DNA from: Aldehydirespirator sp965203635
GTDB lineage: Bacteria; Actinomycetota; Acidimicrobiia; Acidimicrobiales; Aldehydirespiratoraceae
Length of the DNA stretch: 64,000 nucleotides
Assembly: GCA_965203635.1 (NCBI GenBank)
Contig: OZ241903.1
Location: 930,001-994,000 of the forward strand
Direction: 5' to 3'
Shown piece after piece: positions 8,715-17,070 of the stretch; position 1 is the first letter of the stretch; every line of letters begins with the position of its first letter. The notes below the pieces were generated by a model. It searched no databases and had not been told where the DNA came from. It saw only the letters and a list, made by a program, of their open reading frames with translations. A program made the position numbers and the translations under genes.

Positions 8715-9887
8715 ATGACAACGACTGAGTCGCCGCAGAAGCACAAGATCCTTGTGGTCGACGATGAGCCAGATCTCGAGCCTCTCATGCTGCAGCGCAT
8801 GCGGCGCTACATCAGGACTGGCGTGTACGAGTTCGTCTTCGCCCACGATGGGGTCGAGGCACTTGAAGCGCTGGACGCGGACGAGAGCATCGACATGGTC
8901 CTGTCGGACATCAACATGCCCAAGATGGATGGCCTCACACTTCTTGACAGGATTCCGGACGTGGCGCCGGACATACGAGCCGTCATAATCTCCGCCTACG
9001 GCGATATGAAGAACATCCGGATCGCCATGAACCGTGGTGCCTTCGATTTCGTCACAAAGCCGGTCGATTTCGACGACTTAAAGTTCACAATAGATCGAAC
9101 TCTGCAACACATACGTGAATGGAAGGAAGCGCTCAGCGCTAGAGACAAGCTCGTAGTGCTGCAGAACGAACTCAATGTTGCAAGCATGATGCAGCAGTCC
9201 ATCCTGCCGAACAAGTTCGCCCGCAACGACAACTACAAGCTATTCGGCACCATGCAGCCTGCCCGCAACGTAGGGGGCGACTTCTTCGATGTGATCGGTC
9301 TGTCCGACAACAGAGTGGGCTTGGCCATCGCGGACGTATCCGGAAAGGGCGTGCCTGCGGCGTTGTTCATGATGTCCAGCCGCACGCTGCTGAAGGGTGC
9401 AGCCATGCGGGCCGACGGTCCCGGCGAGGCGCTCACCGAAGTGAACGACGTACTCAACGAGGACAACGACGCCTGCATGTTCGTCACCATGATCTATGCC
9501 GTGTACGACCCGACGACCGGTGTGCTCACCTACGCGGACGGAGGCCACGACCCGCCCCTCGTCATCCACGCGGACGGCAGCAGCACCCAGCTGCCGGTGA
9601 CCGACGGACTTGCCCTGGGCGTGCTGCCCGGGTTCGACTTCCTCCAGCACTCCCACGAGCTGTCACCCGGTGACACCGTCGTTCTCTACACCGACGGCGT
9701 GACCGAGGCGATCAACGCCGAGGAGGAGCAGCTGGGCCTGGACCGGTTGCGTGAGGCCTTCGCGGCCAATCCCCCGGGCGATGCGGAGGACGCCGGCCAT
9801 CGAGTCATCGACCTCGTCAATGAATTCGCCGGCGATGTGCCGCAGTTCGACGACACGACCTGTCTCGTGCTGCGTCGAGAGAACTGA
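8715..9887 (+). CDS. Response regulator fused to PP2C-type (RsbU/SpoIIE) serine phosphatase
   Basis: 390 aa, ATG 8715 with GAGAGGA upstream. Receiver domain at residues 11-125: VVDDEPD acid pair, phospho-acceptor Asp65 in MVLSDINMPKMDG, switch lysine in DFVTKPVDFDD. A short coiled linker (ALSARDKLVVLQNELNVA) leads to the PPM phosphatase domain from about 160: ARNVGGDFFDVIG, AIADVSGKGVPAALFMMSSR, YADGGHDPPLV, VLYTDGVTEA and the final DDTTCLVL, which supply the metal aspartates. Phosphorylation of Asp65, presumably by the operon's histidine kinase, should control dephosphorylation of the STAS protein. Confidence 0.92.
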   Translation: MTTTESPQKHKILVVDDEPDLEPLMLQRMRRYIRTGVYEFVFAHDGVEALEALDADESIDMVLSDINMPKMDGLTLLDRIPDVAPDIRAVIISAYGDMKNIRIAMNRGAFDFVTKPVDFDDLKFTIDRTLQHIREWKEALSARDKLVVLQNELNVASMMQQSILPNKFARNDNYKLFGTMQPARNVGGDFFDVIGLSDNRVGLAIADVSGKGVPAALFMMSSRTLLKGAAMRADGPGEALTEVNDVLNEDNDACMFVTMIYAVYDPTTGVLTYADGGHDPPLVIHADGSSTQLPVTDGLALGVLPGFDFLQHSHELSPGDTVVLYTDGVTEAINAEEEQLGLDRLREAFAANPPGDAEDAGHRVIDLVNEFAGDVPQFDDTTCLVLRREN

Positions 9888-9894
9888 CCGCGCC

Positions 9895-10326
9895 ATGCTG
9901 TTCCTGACCACCAACGCCAACGGCGAACAGGTCCGCTCCAGCTACGAGGAGCTGCCGGAGCTGGTCGCGGCCGTCGAGGCGCTCGGTGAACGGGACGGCT
10001 GGCCCGGCGAGCTGACGTTCCGGGTCAGCCTGGTGATCGACGAGCTGGCCCAGAACGTCGTGGACTATTCCCACGAGGGCCAGCCCGGCGATGTCGAGGT
10101 GGAGGTGACCTCCCTACCAGAGGACATCGTCATCGAGATCATCGACGACGGCATCCCGTTCGATCCCCTGACCGAGGCACCCGAGCCGGACCTGACGTCT
10201 GCGATAGAAGACCGGCCGATCGGCGGTCTGGGCGTGCACTTCACCAAGACCCTGATGGACGACGTGGAGTACTGCCGGGAGTCGGGGAAGAACCGCCTGA
10301 AGATCGTCGCCCGCAAGGTGAAATGA
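9895..10326 (+). CDS. RsbW-like anti-sigma regulatory serine kinase (HATPase)
   Basis: 143 aa from ATG 9895, which begins 7 nt after the phosphatase stop. HATPase_c fold of the RsbW/SpoIIAB family: N-box VIDELAQNVVDYSHEG, G1 box IDDGIPFDP, G2 box GGLGVHFTKTLMDDVEY. It would phosphorylate the STAS protein and bind either it or a sigma factor or other target. No sigma factor is encoded in this operon, so the output partner is unknown. Its stop overlaps the next gene's ATG (ATGA). Confidence 0.87.
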   Translation: MLFLTTNANGEQVRSSYEELPELVAAVEALGERDGWPGELTFRVSLVIDELAQNVVDYSHEGQPGDVEVEVTSLPEDIVIEIIDDGIPFDPLTEAPEPDLTSAIEDRPIGGLGVHFTKTLMDDVEYCRESGKNRLKIVARKVK

Positions 10327-11600
10327 CCCACCACCGCGGGCCGCGTCGCCGATGGACTGCCGGCGGATGGTGGGCGGTGGTGGTCGCGGTGCTGGTCGCG
10401 GCGTGCGGCGGCGATGGAGAAACCGCGGACGCCCCGGACATTGACGAATCGGTATCGGTCCGACCCGTCATCGAGCCGGACGGAGACTCACTGGGCCTGA
10501 CCGAGGAACGGATCCTGTTCGGACAGTCTGCCGCGCTCAGCGGACCGGCCAAGGAGTTGGGCAGGAACATGAGGCTGGGGATCCTGGCCGCGTTCGACGA
10601 GGTGAACGCGGCCGGGGGGGTCCACGGGCGCGCCCTGGAACTGCAGTCCCTCGACGACGCGTACGAGCCCGAGGACGCGATAGTGATGACGCGCCATCTC
10701 ATCGAGCAGGAGCAGGTGTTCGCGCTCATAGGCGCGGTGGGCACTCCGACCTCTCGCTCCGCCACCCCGATCGCCCGCAACGCCGGGGTTCCCTACATCG
10801 CACCCTTCACCGGCGCCGCCTTCCTCCGCGACGACGAGTGGGACAACATCATCAACCTGCGAGCCTCCTACAACCAGGAGACCGAGGAGATGGTGGCCCG
10901 GCTGACCAACGACCTCGGGATCACCCGGATCGGCGTCATGTACCAGAACGACTCGTTCGGACGGGCCGGCTACCGCGGCGTGGTCGCGGCGCTCGATCGG
11001 CGGGGAATGGAACCCGTGTCGATCGGGATCTACCCCCGCAACACCACCGCGGTCAAGACGGCCCTGCTCGACCTGCGCCAGGGCAACCCCGAAGCGGTGA
11101 TCTCGATCGGCGCCTACGAGCCGGTCGCGAGGCTGATCCTGTGGGCCCGCCGCACGGGCATGGATGCGGTCTTCATGACCGTGTCCTTCGTCGGCAGCAA
11201 TGCCCTCGCCCAGGAATTGGGACCGGATGGCGCAGGGGTGCTGGTGACCCAGGTCGTCCCGTTCCCGGAGGATGACACTCTGCCCGTCGTCCACTCCTAC
11301 CTCGGCGCCCTGGCGAGCCACGATGCGGAGGCGGAGCCGGGGTTCGTGTCGCTCGAGGGCTATCTGGCGGGACGCATGGTGATCAAGGCTCTGGAGCAGT
11401 GCGGCGCCGACGTCGAACGATCCTGCCTGCTTCAGCAGCTGATCGATCGGGGCGATCTGGACATCGACGGCTTCGACCTGCAGTTCGGCGAGGGCGACAA
11501 CCAGGGCTCGGACCAGGTCTTCCTGACGGTGATCGGCTCCGACGGCCAATACCACCCCGTCGAGACCCTGCATGAGACCAGTCGCTGGGTGATCCGGTGA
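10323..11600 (+). CDS. Periplasmic-binding lipoprotein (LivK-like, type 1 fold) of a signalling operon
   Basis: 425 aa; ATG 10323 overlaps the upstream stop by 4 nt. Signal peptide with hydrophobic segment WWAVVVAVL and lipobox LVAAC (Cys28), then an acidic spacer and a Leu/Ile/Val-type binding domain: ILFGQSAALSGPAKELGRNM, FDEVNAAGGVHGR, LIGAVGTPTSRSATPIA, RIGVMYQNDSFGRAGYRG. No permease or ATPase is adjacent; instead a membrane histidine kinase follows with a GTGA overlap. The likely role is extracytoplasmic ligand sensing for that kinase. The ligand is unknown (amide or amino-acid-like by family). Confidence 0.85.
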   Translation: MTHHRGPRRRWTAGGWWAVVVAVLVAACGGDGETADAPDIDESVSVRPVIEPDGDSLGLTEERILFGQSAALSGPAKELGRNMRLGILAAFDEVNAAGGVHGRALELQSLDDAYEPEDAIVMTRHLIEQEQVFALIGAVGTPTSRSATPIARNAGVPYIAPFTGAAFLRDDEWDNIINLRASYNQETEEMVARLTNDLGITRIGVMYQNDSFGRAGYRGVVAALDRRGMEPVSIGIYPRNTTAVKTALLDLRQGNPEAVISIGAYEPVARLILWARRTGMDAVFMTVSFVGSNALAQELGPDGAGVLVTQVVPFPEDDTLPVVHSYLGALASHDAEAEPGFVSLEGYLAGRMVIKALEQCGADVERSCLLQQLIDRGDLDIDGFDLQFGEGDNQGSDQVFLTVIGSDGQYHPVETLHETSRWVIR

Positions 11601-13912
11601 GTTCACCGCTCGACGACCCGGCGGCCGATGAGTCGATGACTCCGTTGCCCGACGAACCGGTGGAGGACACCGCCGCGCCGACTCCCGACGATCCGGCAGC
11701 CGGTGACACCGACCAGTCGTCGATCGAGGACACGCCCGCCGATGACGCGATGAGGCCCTCGCTCGGGTTCTGGTCCCGGATCTCCACCAAGCTCTACGTG
11801 GGCATCGGCGGAGCGGTGGCCCTGACGCTGGCCGCCAGCCTGGTCGCGTGGTTCTCCTTCAACCGTGTCGGCGATGCCCAGAGGCGGGTCAACGAGGGAA
11901 GCGTTCCCGAACTGGCCGCCGCGTTCCGCGTCGCGCAGTACGGCGGGATCCTCGCCAACGCCGCGCCCACCCTGGCCGCCTCGGCCACGACTATGGAGCT
12001 GTTCCAGCAGAGCCAGCAGATAGACGGGACCGTCCTGACGTTCGAGGAGCAGATGGCGGTCCTGGAACAGAGCGACAGCGACGACGCCAGCGTGGCCCGC
12101 ATCCGCGAGAGTGCCGACACCCTGATCGCCAACATCGCCGAGATCCGGCGCGAGGTCTCGGAGAGGTTCGACATCTCCGAGCAGCGAACGGTGCAGCAGG
12201 CGGAGCTCGTGAACCTGAGGGCTCAGGTGAGCGACGTCCTGGTCCCTGCCTTGGACGACCAGCTCTTCTACACCCTCACCGGCCACTCCGAGCTCGACAC
12301 GTCCCCGGTTCCGAGATCCGAGCACTTCTCGGAGGACGAGGTCTTCCGGTACCGGCGCCTGGCCGAGCTCGAGGCCGATGCCAACATCACCTCCGACCTC
12401 CTGGCCAGCGCCTTCGCCCTGGACGATCAGAGCCTGCTGGAGCCGCTGCGGGAGCGCTTCGAAGCGGCCGCCGGCCGGATCGACAGGAACCTTCTGACGT
12501 TGCAGGGAACACAGTTCCATGCCGACGCGGCCCCGATCTTCTCCCGCCTGCGGGAGCTGGGGCTCGGCATGGAGAACTCGTTCGACCTCGCGGCCAGCGA
12601 GTTCACGATCATCGGGCACCACCAAGAGCTCCTGGACCAGAACAGCCAGCTCGCGCTCACGCTGGTCTCCGAGGTCGACAGCCTGGTGCGCTCCTCCCAG
12701 GACCGGGCCGCGGAGGCCACCACCGCGTCCGGGCAGGCCATCACCACCGCCCGAACCCTGCTGCTGGCCATCAGCGCCTTCAGCATCGTGGGCGCCCTGT
12801 TCATCATCTGGTTCTTCGTGGGCAAGGCTCTGGTGCGGCGCATCGCGTTGCTGTCGGACTGGATGAGACGCATGGCCGGCGGCGACCTTGAGGTCACCGT
12901 ACCGATCACCGGCCGGGACGAGGTCGCGGACATGGCCGCCACCTTGGAAGTGTTCCGGCGCCACGCCCTGGAGGTCCAGCGCCTCAACCTGGTCGAGCAG
13001 CTCGCCTCAGAGCTGCAGGGCAAGAATGAGCAGCTCGAAGGGGTACTGGCCGAGCTGCAGAAGGCTCAGGACCAGATCGTCACCCGTGAGAAGCTGGCCG
13101 CTCTGGGCGAGCTCACCGCAGGCGTCGCCCATGAGATCAAGAACCCCTTGAACTTCGTGAAGAACTTCGCCGAGGCCTCCGAGGAGCTGATCGACGAGCT
13201 CAAGGAACTGCTGGAGGACATCGGCGACAACATCAGCGACGACAACAAGGACTATGTCAACGAGATCGCCAGCGATCTGACCGGCAACATCGAACGCATC
13301 CGCTCCCACGGCGAACGAGCCGACCGCATCGTGCGCGACATGCTGATGATGGGACGCGACTCCGGCGAGTGGCAGCTGACCGACATCAACGACCTGCTGG
13401 AGCAGCACGCCCAACTGTCATTCCACAGCGCCCGGGCTCTGGATTCGGACTTCCAGCTCGACATCCAGCAGGACCTCGACCCGGACGTGGGCTCGCTGAA
13501 GGTGATCGCCCAGGATCTGGGGCGGGTGTTCCTGAACATGGTGACCAACGCGGGCCACGCCACCAACGACCGCCACCGCGCCGAGGTCGCGGCCGGCAAC
13601 AACAGCTTCCAGCCGACGCTGTGGCTCTCCACGACGCGGTCCAACGATCACGTCGAGGTCCGCATCCGTGACAACGGCACGGGCATGCCCCCCGATGTGA
13701 TCGAGAAGATCTTCAACCCCTTCTTCACCACCAAGCCGACGAACCAGGGCACCGGTCTCGGCCTGTCCATCTCCAGCGACATAATCCGCCGTCACGGAGG
13801 CAGCATCGCAGTCGAGTCCGAGCCCGGGGAGTTCACCGAGATGTGCATCACCCTGCCGGTGGAGGCGCCACTGGAGGCTGAGCAGGCCGACGCGGGCGAC
13901 TCCTGGGTCTAG
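11597..13912 (+). CDS. Membrane sensor histidine kinase with HAMP domain
   Basis: 771 aa from GTG 11597 (GTGA overlap with the previous stop). An acidic, proline-rich N-terminus of about 55 residues precedes TM1 (YVGIGGAVALTLAASLVAWF), an extracytoplasmic helical domain of about 300 residues (TorS-like in character), TM2 (LLLAISAFSIVGALFIIWFF) and HAMP. Then a coiled coil, HisKA with His512 in VAHEIKNPLNFVKNF, N box NMVTNAGHA, G1 IRDNGTGMPPDVIEK, F box FNPFFTT and G2 GTGLGLSISSD. It would receive the signal from the upstream lipoprotein and phosphorylate the response regulator-phosphatase at 8715. It ends 4 nt before a convergent gene. Confidence 0.92.
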   Translation: MSSPLDDPAADESMTPLPDEPVEDTAAPTPDDPAAGDTDQSSIEDTPADDAMRPSLGFWSRISTKLYVGIGGAVALTLAASLVAWFSFNRVGDAQRRVNEGSVPELAAAFRVAQYGGILANAAPTLAASATTMELFQQSQQIDGTVLTFEEQMAVLEQSDSDDASVARIRESADTLIANIAEIRREVSERFDISEQRTVQQAELVNLRAQVSDVLVPALDDQLFYTLTGHSELDTSPVPRSEHFSEDEVFRYRRLAELEADANITSDLLASAFALDDQSLLEPLRERFEAAAGRIDRNLLTLQGTQFHADAAPIFSRLRELGLGMENSFDLAASEFTIIGHHQELLDQNSQLALTLVSEVDSLVRSSQDRAAEATTASGQAITTARTLLLAISAFSIVGALFIIWFFVGKALVRRIALLSDWMRRMAGGDLEVTVPITGRDEVADMAATLEVFRRHALEVQRLNLVEQLASELQGKNEQLEGVLAELQKAQDQIVTREKLAALGELTAGVAHEIKNPLNFVKNFAEASEELIDELKELLEDIGDNISDDNKDYVNEIASDLTGNIERIRSHGERADRIVRDMLMMGRDSGEWQLTDINDLLEQHAQLSFHSARALDSDFQLDIQQDLDPDVGSLKVIAQDLGRVFLNMVTNAGHATNDRHRAEVAAGNNSFQPTLWLSTTRSNDHVEVRIRDNGTGMPPDVIEKIFNPFFTTKPTNQGTGLGLSISSDIIRRHGGSIAVESEPGEFTEMCITLPVEAPLEAEQADAGDSWV

Positions 13913-13916
13913 GTCC

Positions 13917-15152
13917 TCACCACTGCCGGGACTCTTCTGCGTAGACGTGGTCGGGCAGTTTGTACTCGATGTTGAGTTCTTGCAGGGCGGACACCTCGAG
14001 CAGAGTGTTGAACGCGGTGAAGCTCGACTCCGGGGCCAGCCTCGGGAACCGGTCCTTCATGAACCGGTGGTAGCGACGCTGCATGCGGAACCACGCCAGC
14101 ACGCCGAATGTGGGATTGGACGGATAGTTCAGACGGTCGGCCATCTCGTTGCCGATCATGGCCCGCGACACCCTGAAGATGTACTTGGCGAGCTTGCGGC
14201 GGGCGGGCGGGTCGGTGATCCCCGCGATGACGGGCGCCGAGTTCACCAGCGAGTTCGCCATTGCGACGGACTCCATCCGGGCGTCGGGCTCGCACAGCGC
14301 TCCGATCCTGAAGAGTTCCAGGGCGTCGTCGTAGTCGCGGTACAGGATCGTCTCGGGAACGCCCATGAGATGCCCCGAGTAGCGCCAGACATTCATGAAG
14401 CTGTCCCGCTCCTCGTCGCTGTAGGAGGCGCCCAGACTCTTCATGTGCTGCAGCATCCTCGCCGAGAAGGCGGTCAGCGCATAGCCGACATGGGCCGCGC
14501 TGACCGGCGTTCCCCAGGCGTCGGCGTCCCATTCATCGGAGTCGTTGAACAGCTGCCTGACCCTGGCGTGAATGAGCCGGATCCGCACCGACAGCCTCCA
14601 CCCGTCGCCCCGGGTCTCCAAGCCGCCCGGCAGGAGGATCTCGATCATGTGGCGGTTGTTCTGCCGCAGGCGCCTCACGCCCTGGTCGCGCAGCCTTCCG
14701 GTGATGAAGAAGGACTTGGCGATGGTGGTCGAGAACCCCTCGACCAGCACGCCCCCCAGCATCGCGGCCAGGCACGCCGACGAGTCCCGGTGGAAGGCGC
14801 GGACGCCGCCCGCGAATCCGTCGTAGTCGACCCAGCCCGGGACGGTCTCCAACTCCTCGATGAACGCATGCACCCCGGCCGGCGCATCCTTCAGCGCGGG
14901 GGCGTCGGGATCCTCGATGGCCGACCGGATGAACCGGTCCGCCTCTCGCATCGGAACCTCGGCGAGTTGCACCATCATCTCGTCGCACACCGGGTCCCCG
15001 ATCATCGTGTGGACGATGTAGTTCGCGGCCCTGGAGGGATTGACGGCCCGGGCCCGTTCGTAGGGCGCGACGTAATCGGAGGGTATTGCTAGCGGTTCGT
15101 TCTCTTCACGGCCCCCGGTGCTGGACTCGGCCGCCGGACCATCCTGAGCCAC
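13917..15152 (-). CDS. DUF2236 / MpaB-family oxygenase-like protein
   Basis: 411 aa from GTG 15152 with only a weak purine stretch upstream. Residues about 60-340 resemble the oxygenase MpaB family (DUF2236), which includes latex-clearing-protein-like heme oxygenases. Recognisable parts: MLGGVLVEGFSTTIAKSFF, TGRLRDQGVRRLRQNNRHM, RIRLIHARVRQLF, WDADAWGTPVSAAHVGYAL and WRYSGHLMGVPE, with histidines available as heme ligands. Substrate unknown. Convergent with the histidine kinase gene; not obviously part of an operon. Confidence 0.75.
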   Translation of the reverse strand: MAQDGPAAESSTGGREENEPLAIPSDYVAPYERARAVNPSRAANYIVHTMIGDPVCDEMMVQLAEVPMREADRFIRSAIEDPDAPALKDAPAGVHAFIEELETVPGWVDYDGFAGGVRAFHRDSSACLAAMLGGVLVEGFSTTIAKSFFITGRLRDQGVRRLRQNNRHMIEILLPGGLETRGDGWRLSVRIRLIHARVRQLFNDSDEWDADAWGTPVSAAHVGYALTAFSARMLQHMKSLGASYSDEERDSFMNVWRYSGHLMGVPETILYRDYDDALELFRIGALCEPDARMESVAMANSLVNSAPVIAGITDPPARRKLAKYIFRVSRAMIGNEMADRLNYPSNPTFGVLAWFRMQRRYHRFMKDRFPRLAPESSFTAFNTLLEVSALQELNIEYKLPDHVYAEESRQW

Positions 15153-15239
15153 TTAAGACGCGCCTTCATAGAGTTGCGCTAGCACAACCGATAAGGGTAC
15201 CCCCAACCCATCAAGCGGCACATAGCTCAGTCAGCGGGT

Positions 15240-16571
15240 TCAGCTCCAGGGGTAGGGCGAGTTGCTCACCGGGTGGAGCTTGCCCTCGGCATAGCGCGAC
15301 CACCGGAACGGCTCCAGCAATGCCTGGGGCTCGCCCAGCAGTTCGGAGGCCACCAGCGTGCCGACGCCGATCATCTTGTAGCCGTGGTTCGAGTCGGCGA
15401 TGAAGTACACGTTGTCGCAGAACGTGTCGAACACCGGGAAGTTGTCGGGCGAGAAGCTGCCGATGCCGCCGGAGGGCTCGGTGCTCATGAGATGGGACTT
15501 GCCCTCGAAGCGCTTCTGGCAGTGGGCCAGCGCCGCGGTCCATGTGCGGTAGAAGTCCTCGCCCACGATGAAGTCGGGGGAGTCGGGCCCGTAGGGGTCG
15601 ACGGCCACCTCTTCGGCCGGCTTGTCCACCACGTAGGGCACGTAGCCGCCCTGCACGCCGCCGAAGCTGAAGTCGGGCTTGTAGTAGATGCCCCACGGGC
15701 CCTCGGTGACCAGCCCGGCCTCGTCGTAGAGATCGACGTCGGTGTCGACGTGGACCACGGGCGGCATGTTGCCGTCGTTGTCGGTGAGGTAGCCGGGATC
15801 GACGGCGAGCGTGCCCTCCTGGAGGCACATGTAAGTCCAGGTGGGCCGGCGATGGAGGCGGCCGTCACGGCCGAGCACGTCGACGCTGAACGGCAGGTCG
15901 AGCATGGCCCATATCTGCTGCACCCACGGACCGACCGCCACCACCACCTGCTCGCAGGCGACCGGACCCTGGTCGGTCAGCACCGCGGTGACGGCTCCGG
16001 AGGCGTCGCGGCCGAAGCCGGTCACGGTGACACCGCCCACGACGGAGACTCCCTGGGCCTCGGCCTTCTGGAGCAGTCCCTTGAGGGACGCCATGTTGTT
16101 GGCGTAGCCGCCCCGGTGCTCATGCAGCACGCTGGTGATGCCCCGGGCCTGCCAGTCATCGAAGATCCCGCGCATGTAGCGAGCCGACTCGGTGGCACCC
16201 TCGATGAACGTCGACGAGTAGCCGATGGCCTTCTGCTGCTCGTGGATCGAGGCCACGTCGGACCGCATGGCCTCGTGGCTTATCTGCAGGTAGCCCACCG
16301 GATGGTAGGAGAACGCCTCCGGGTCGCTCTCCCAGACGTCAACGCAGTGGGACATCAGCTCGCGCATGGCCGGCTGGAAGTAGTTGTTGCGAACGACGCC
16401 GCAAGCGATGCCTGAGGCACCCGCGCCGACGCCGGTCTTGTCGATCACGACGACATCGTCGCCCGACCCGCGGCCGGACGACTTCAGGTCCCGAGCCAGG
16501 CTCCAGGCGGTCGACAGACCGTGGATGCCAGCGCCGATGATCACATAGCGCGCTGCGGCGGGAAGTCCCAT
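15240..16571 (-). CDS. SoxB/MgdA-like FAD-dependent oxidoreductase
   Basis: 443 aa from ATG 16571, with AAGGAGG 9 nt upstream; the open frame extends further but without homology. DAO family resembling the beta subunit of heterotetrameric sarcosine oxidase and N-methylglutamate dehydrogenase MgdA: YVIIGAGIHGLSTAWSLAR, GAGASGIACGVVRNNYFQP, VVVAVGPWVQQIW, EPSGGIGSFSPDNFPVFD and the C-terminal ADSNHGYKMIGVGTLVASEL. It is the last gene of the six-gene operon starting at 21696. The other three subunits of such complexes (SoxD, SoxA and SoxG types) are absent, so it may act alone or with the 151-aa protein before it. Confidence 0.8.
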   Translation of the reverse strand: MGLPAAARYVIIGAGIHGLSTAWSLARDLKSSGRGSGDDVVVIDKTGVGAGASGIACGVVRNNYFQPAMRELMSHCVDVWESDPEAFSYHPVGYLQISHEAMRSDVASIHEQQKAIGYSSTFIEGATESARYMRGIFDDWQARGITSVLHEHRGGYANNMASLKGLLQKAEAQGVSVVGGVTVTGFGRDASGAVTAVLTDQGPVACEQVVVAVGPWVQQIWAMLDLPFSVDVLGRDGRLHRRPTWTYMCLQEGTLAVDPGYLTDNDGNMPPVVHVDTDVDLYDEAGLVTEGPWGIYYKPDFSFGGVQGGYVPYVVDKPAEEVAVDPYGPDSPDFIVGEDFYRTWTAALAHCQKRFEGKSHLMSTEPSGGIGSFSPDNFPVFDTFCDNVYFIADSNHGYKMIGVGTLVASELLGEPQALLEPFRWSRYAEGKLHPVSNSPYPWS

Positions 16572-16612
16572 GCTGCTAGCCCTCCTTGCCTGTTCGACCT
16601 GCGACCGGCTGC

Positions 16613-17068
16613 CTAATGGCCGGCGGGGGCGGTCCAACCCTCCAGCACCGGCTGCTTCCAGTCGGTGCCCACGATCGGTGAGTCCTCCACCCACGGTCCC
16701 AGCTCCACCTGCGGGAACTTGCAGTGGATGTCCTTGAGAGTAATCCCGTAGGAGTTGCCGTCGGTGAGATGCCTGATGAGCACCTTGCGGGCGATCTCGT
16801 CCTCACGCCCTGCGGGGATGTCGAAGTAGATCTTCAGGAACGAGTTCGAGTAGCGGTCGAACACCGCGGGGACCCCGTCCTCCTCCAGCAGGGTGATGTC
16901 CTCCAGCCAGTTGATGTCCTGTCCGGGAGTGGCGGCCAGCAGGTCGATGTCCTCGACCAGGGACATGTCCTCCTGGTAGGCGAAGCGCTTGCCCGCCAAC
17001 ACCTCGGCATCGATGGCAACCGTTCGGGTCTCGTGCGAGCTCTCGCCCGTGCTCGCCGATCCAGCCAT
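16613..17068 (-). CDS. Unrecognised 151-aa protein in GOGAT-like operon
   Basis: ATG 17068 lies 2 nt after the stop of the FMN glutamate-synthase-like gene, with GGAGG 8 nt upstream formed by that gene's last codons; this fixes the start. I do not recognise the family. The protein is acidic and soluble, with no signal peptide, no membrane segment and one cysteine (KDIHCKFPQVELG). The first half has two similar acidic blocks (MSLVEDIDLLAATPG and INWLEDITLLEEDG). The second half, SFLKIYFDIPAGREDEIARK then LIRHLTDGNSYGITLKDI, looks like an alpha-beta domain. Position suggests a subunit or assembly factor linking the GOGAT-like synthase to the downstream FAD oxidoreductase; this is inference only. 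Confidence 0.8.
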   Translation of the reverse strand: MAGSASTGESSHETRTVAIDAEVLAGKRFAYQEDMSLVEDIDLLAATPGQDINWLEDITLLEEDGVPAVFDRYSNSFLKIYFDIPAGREDEIARKVLIRHLTDGNSYGITLKDIHCKFPQVELGPWVEDSPIVGTDWKQPVLEGWTAPAGH

Positions 17069-17070
17069 TC

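Noticed and set aside
15153..15239. tRNA-like stretch in the gap before the SoxB-like gene's 3' end
   Set aside because: A TAGCTCAGTCAG and GGTTCA-like combination caught the eye, but no acceptor stem or anticodon arm can be formed in a consistent cloverleaf.
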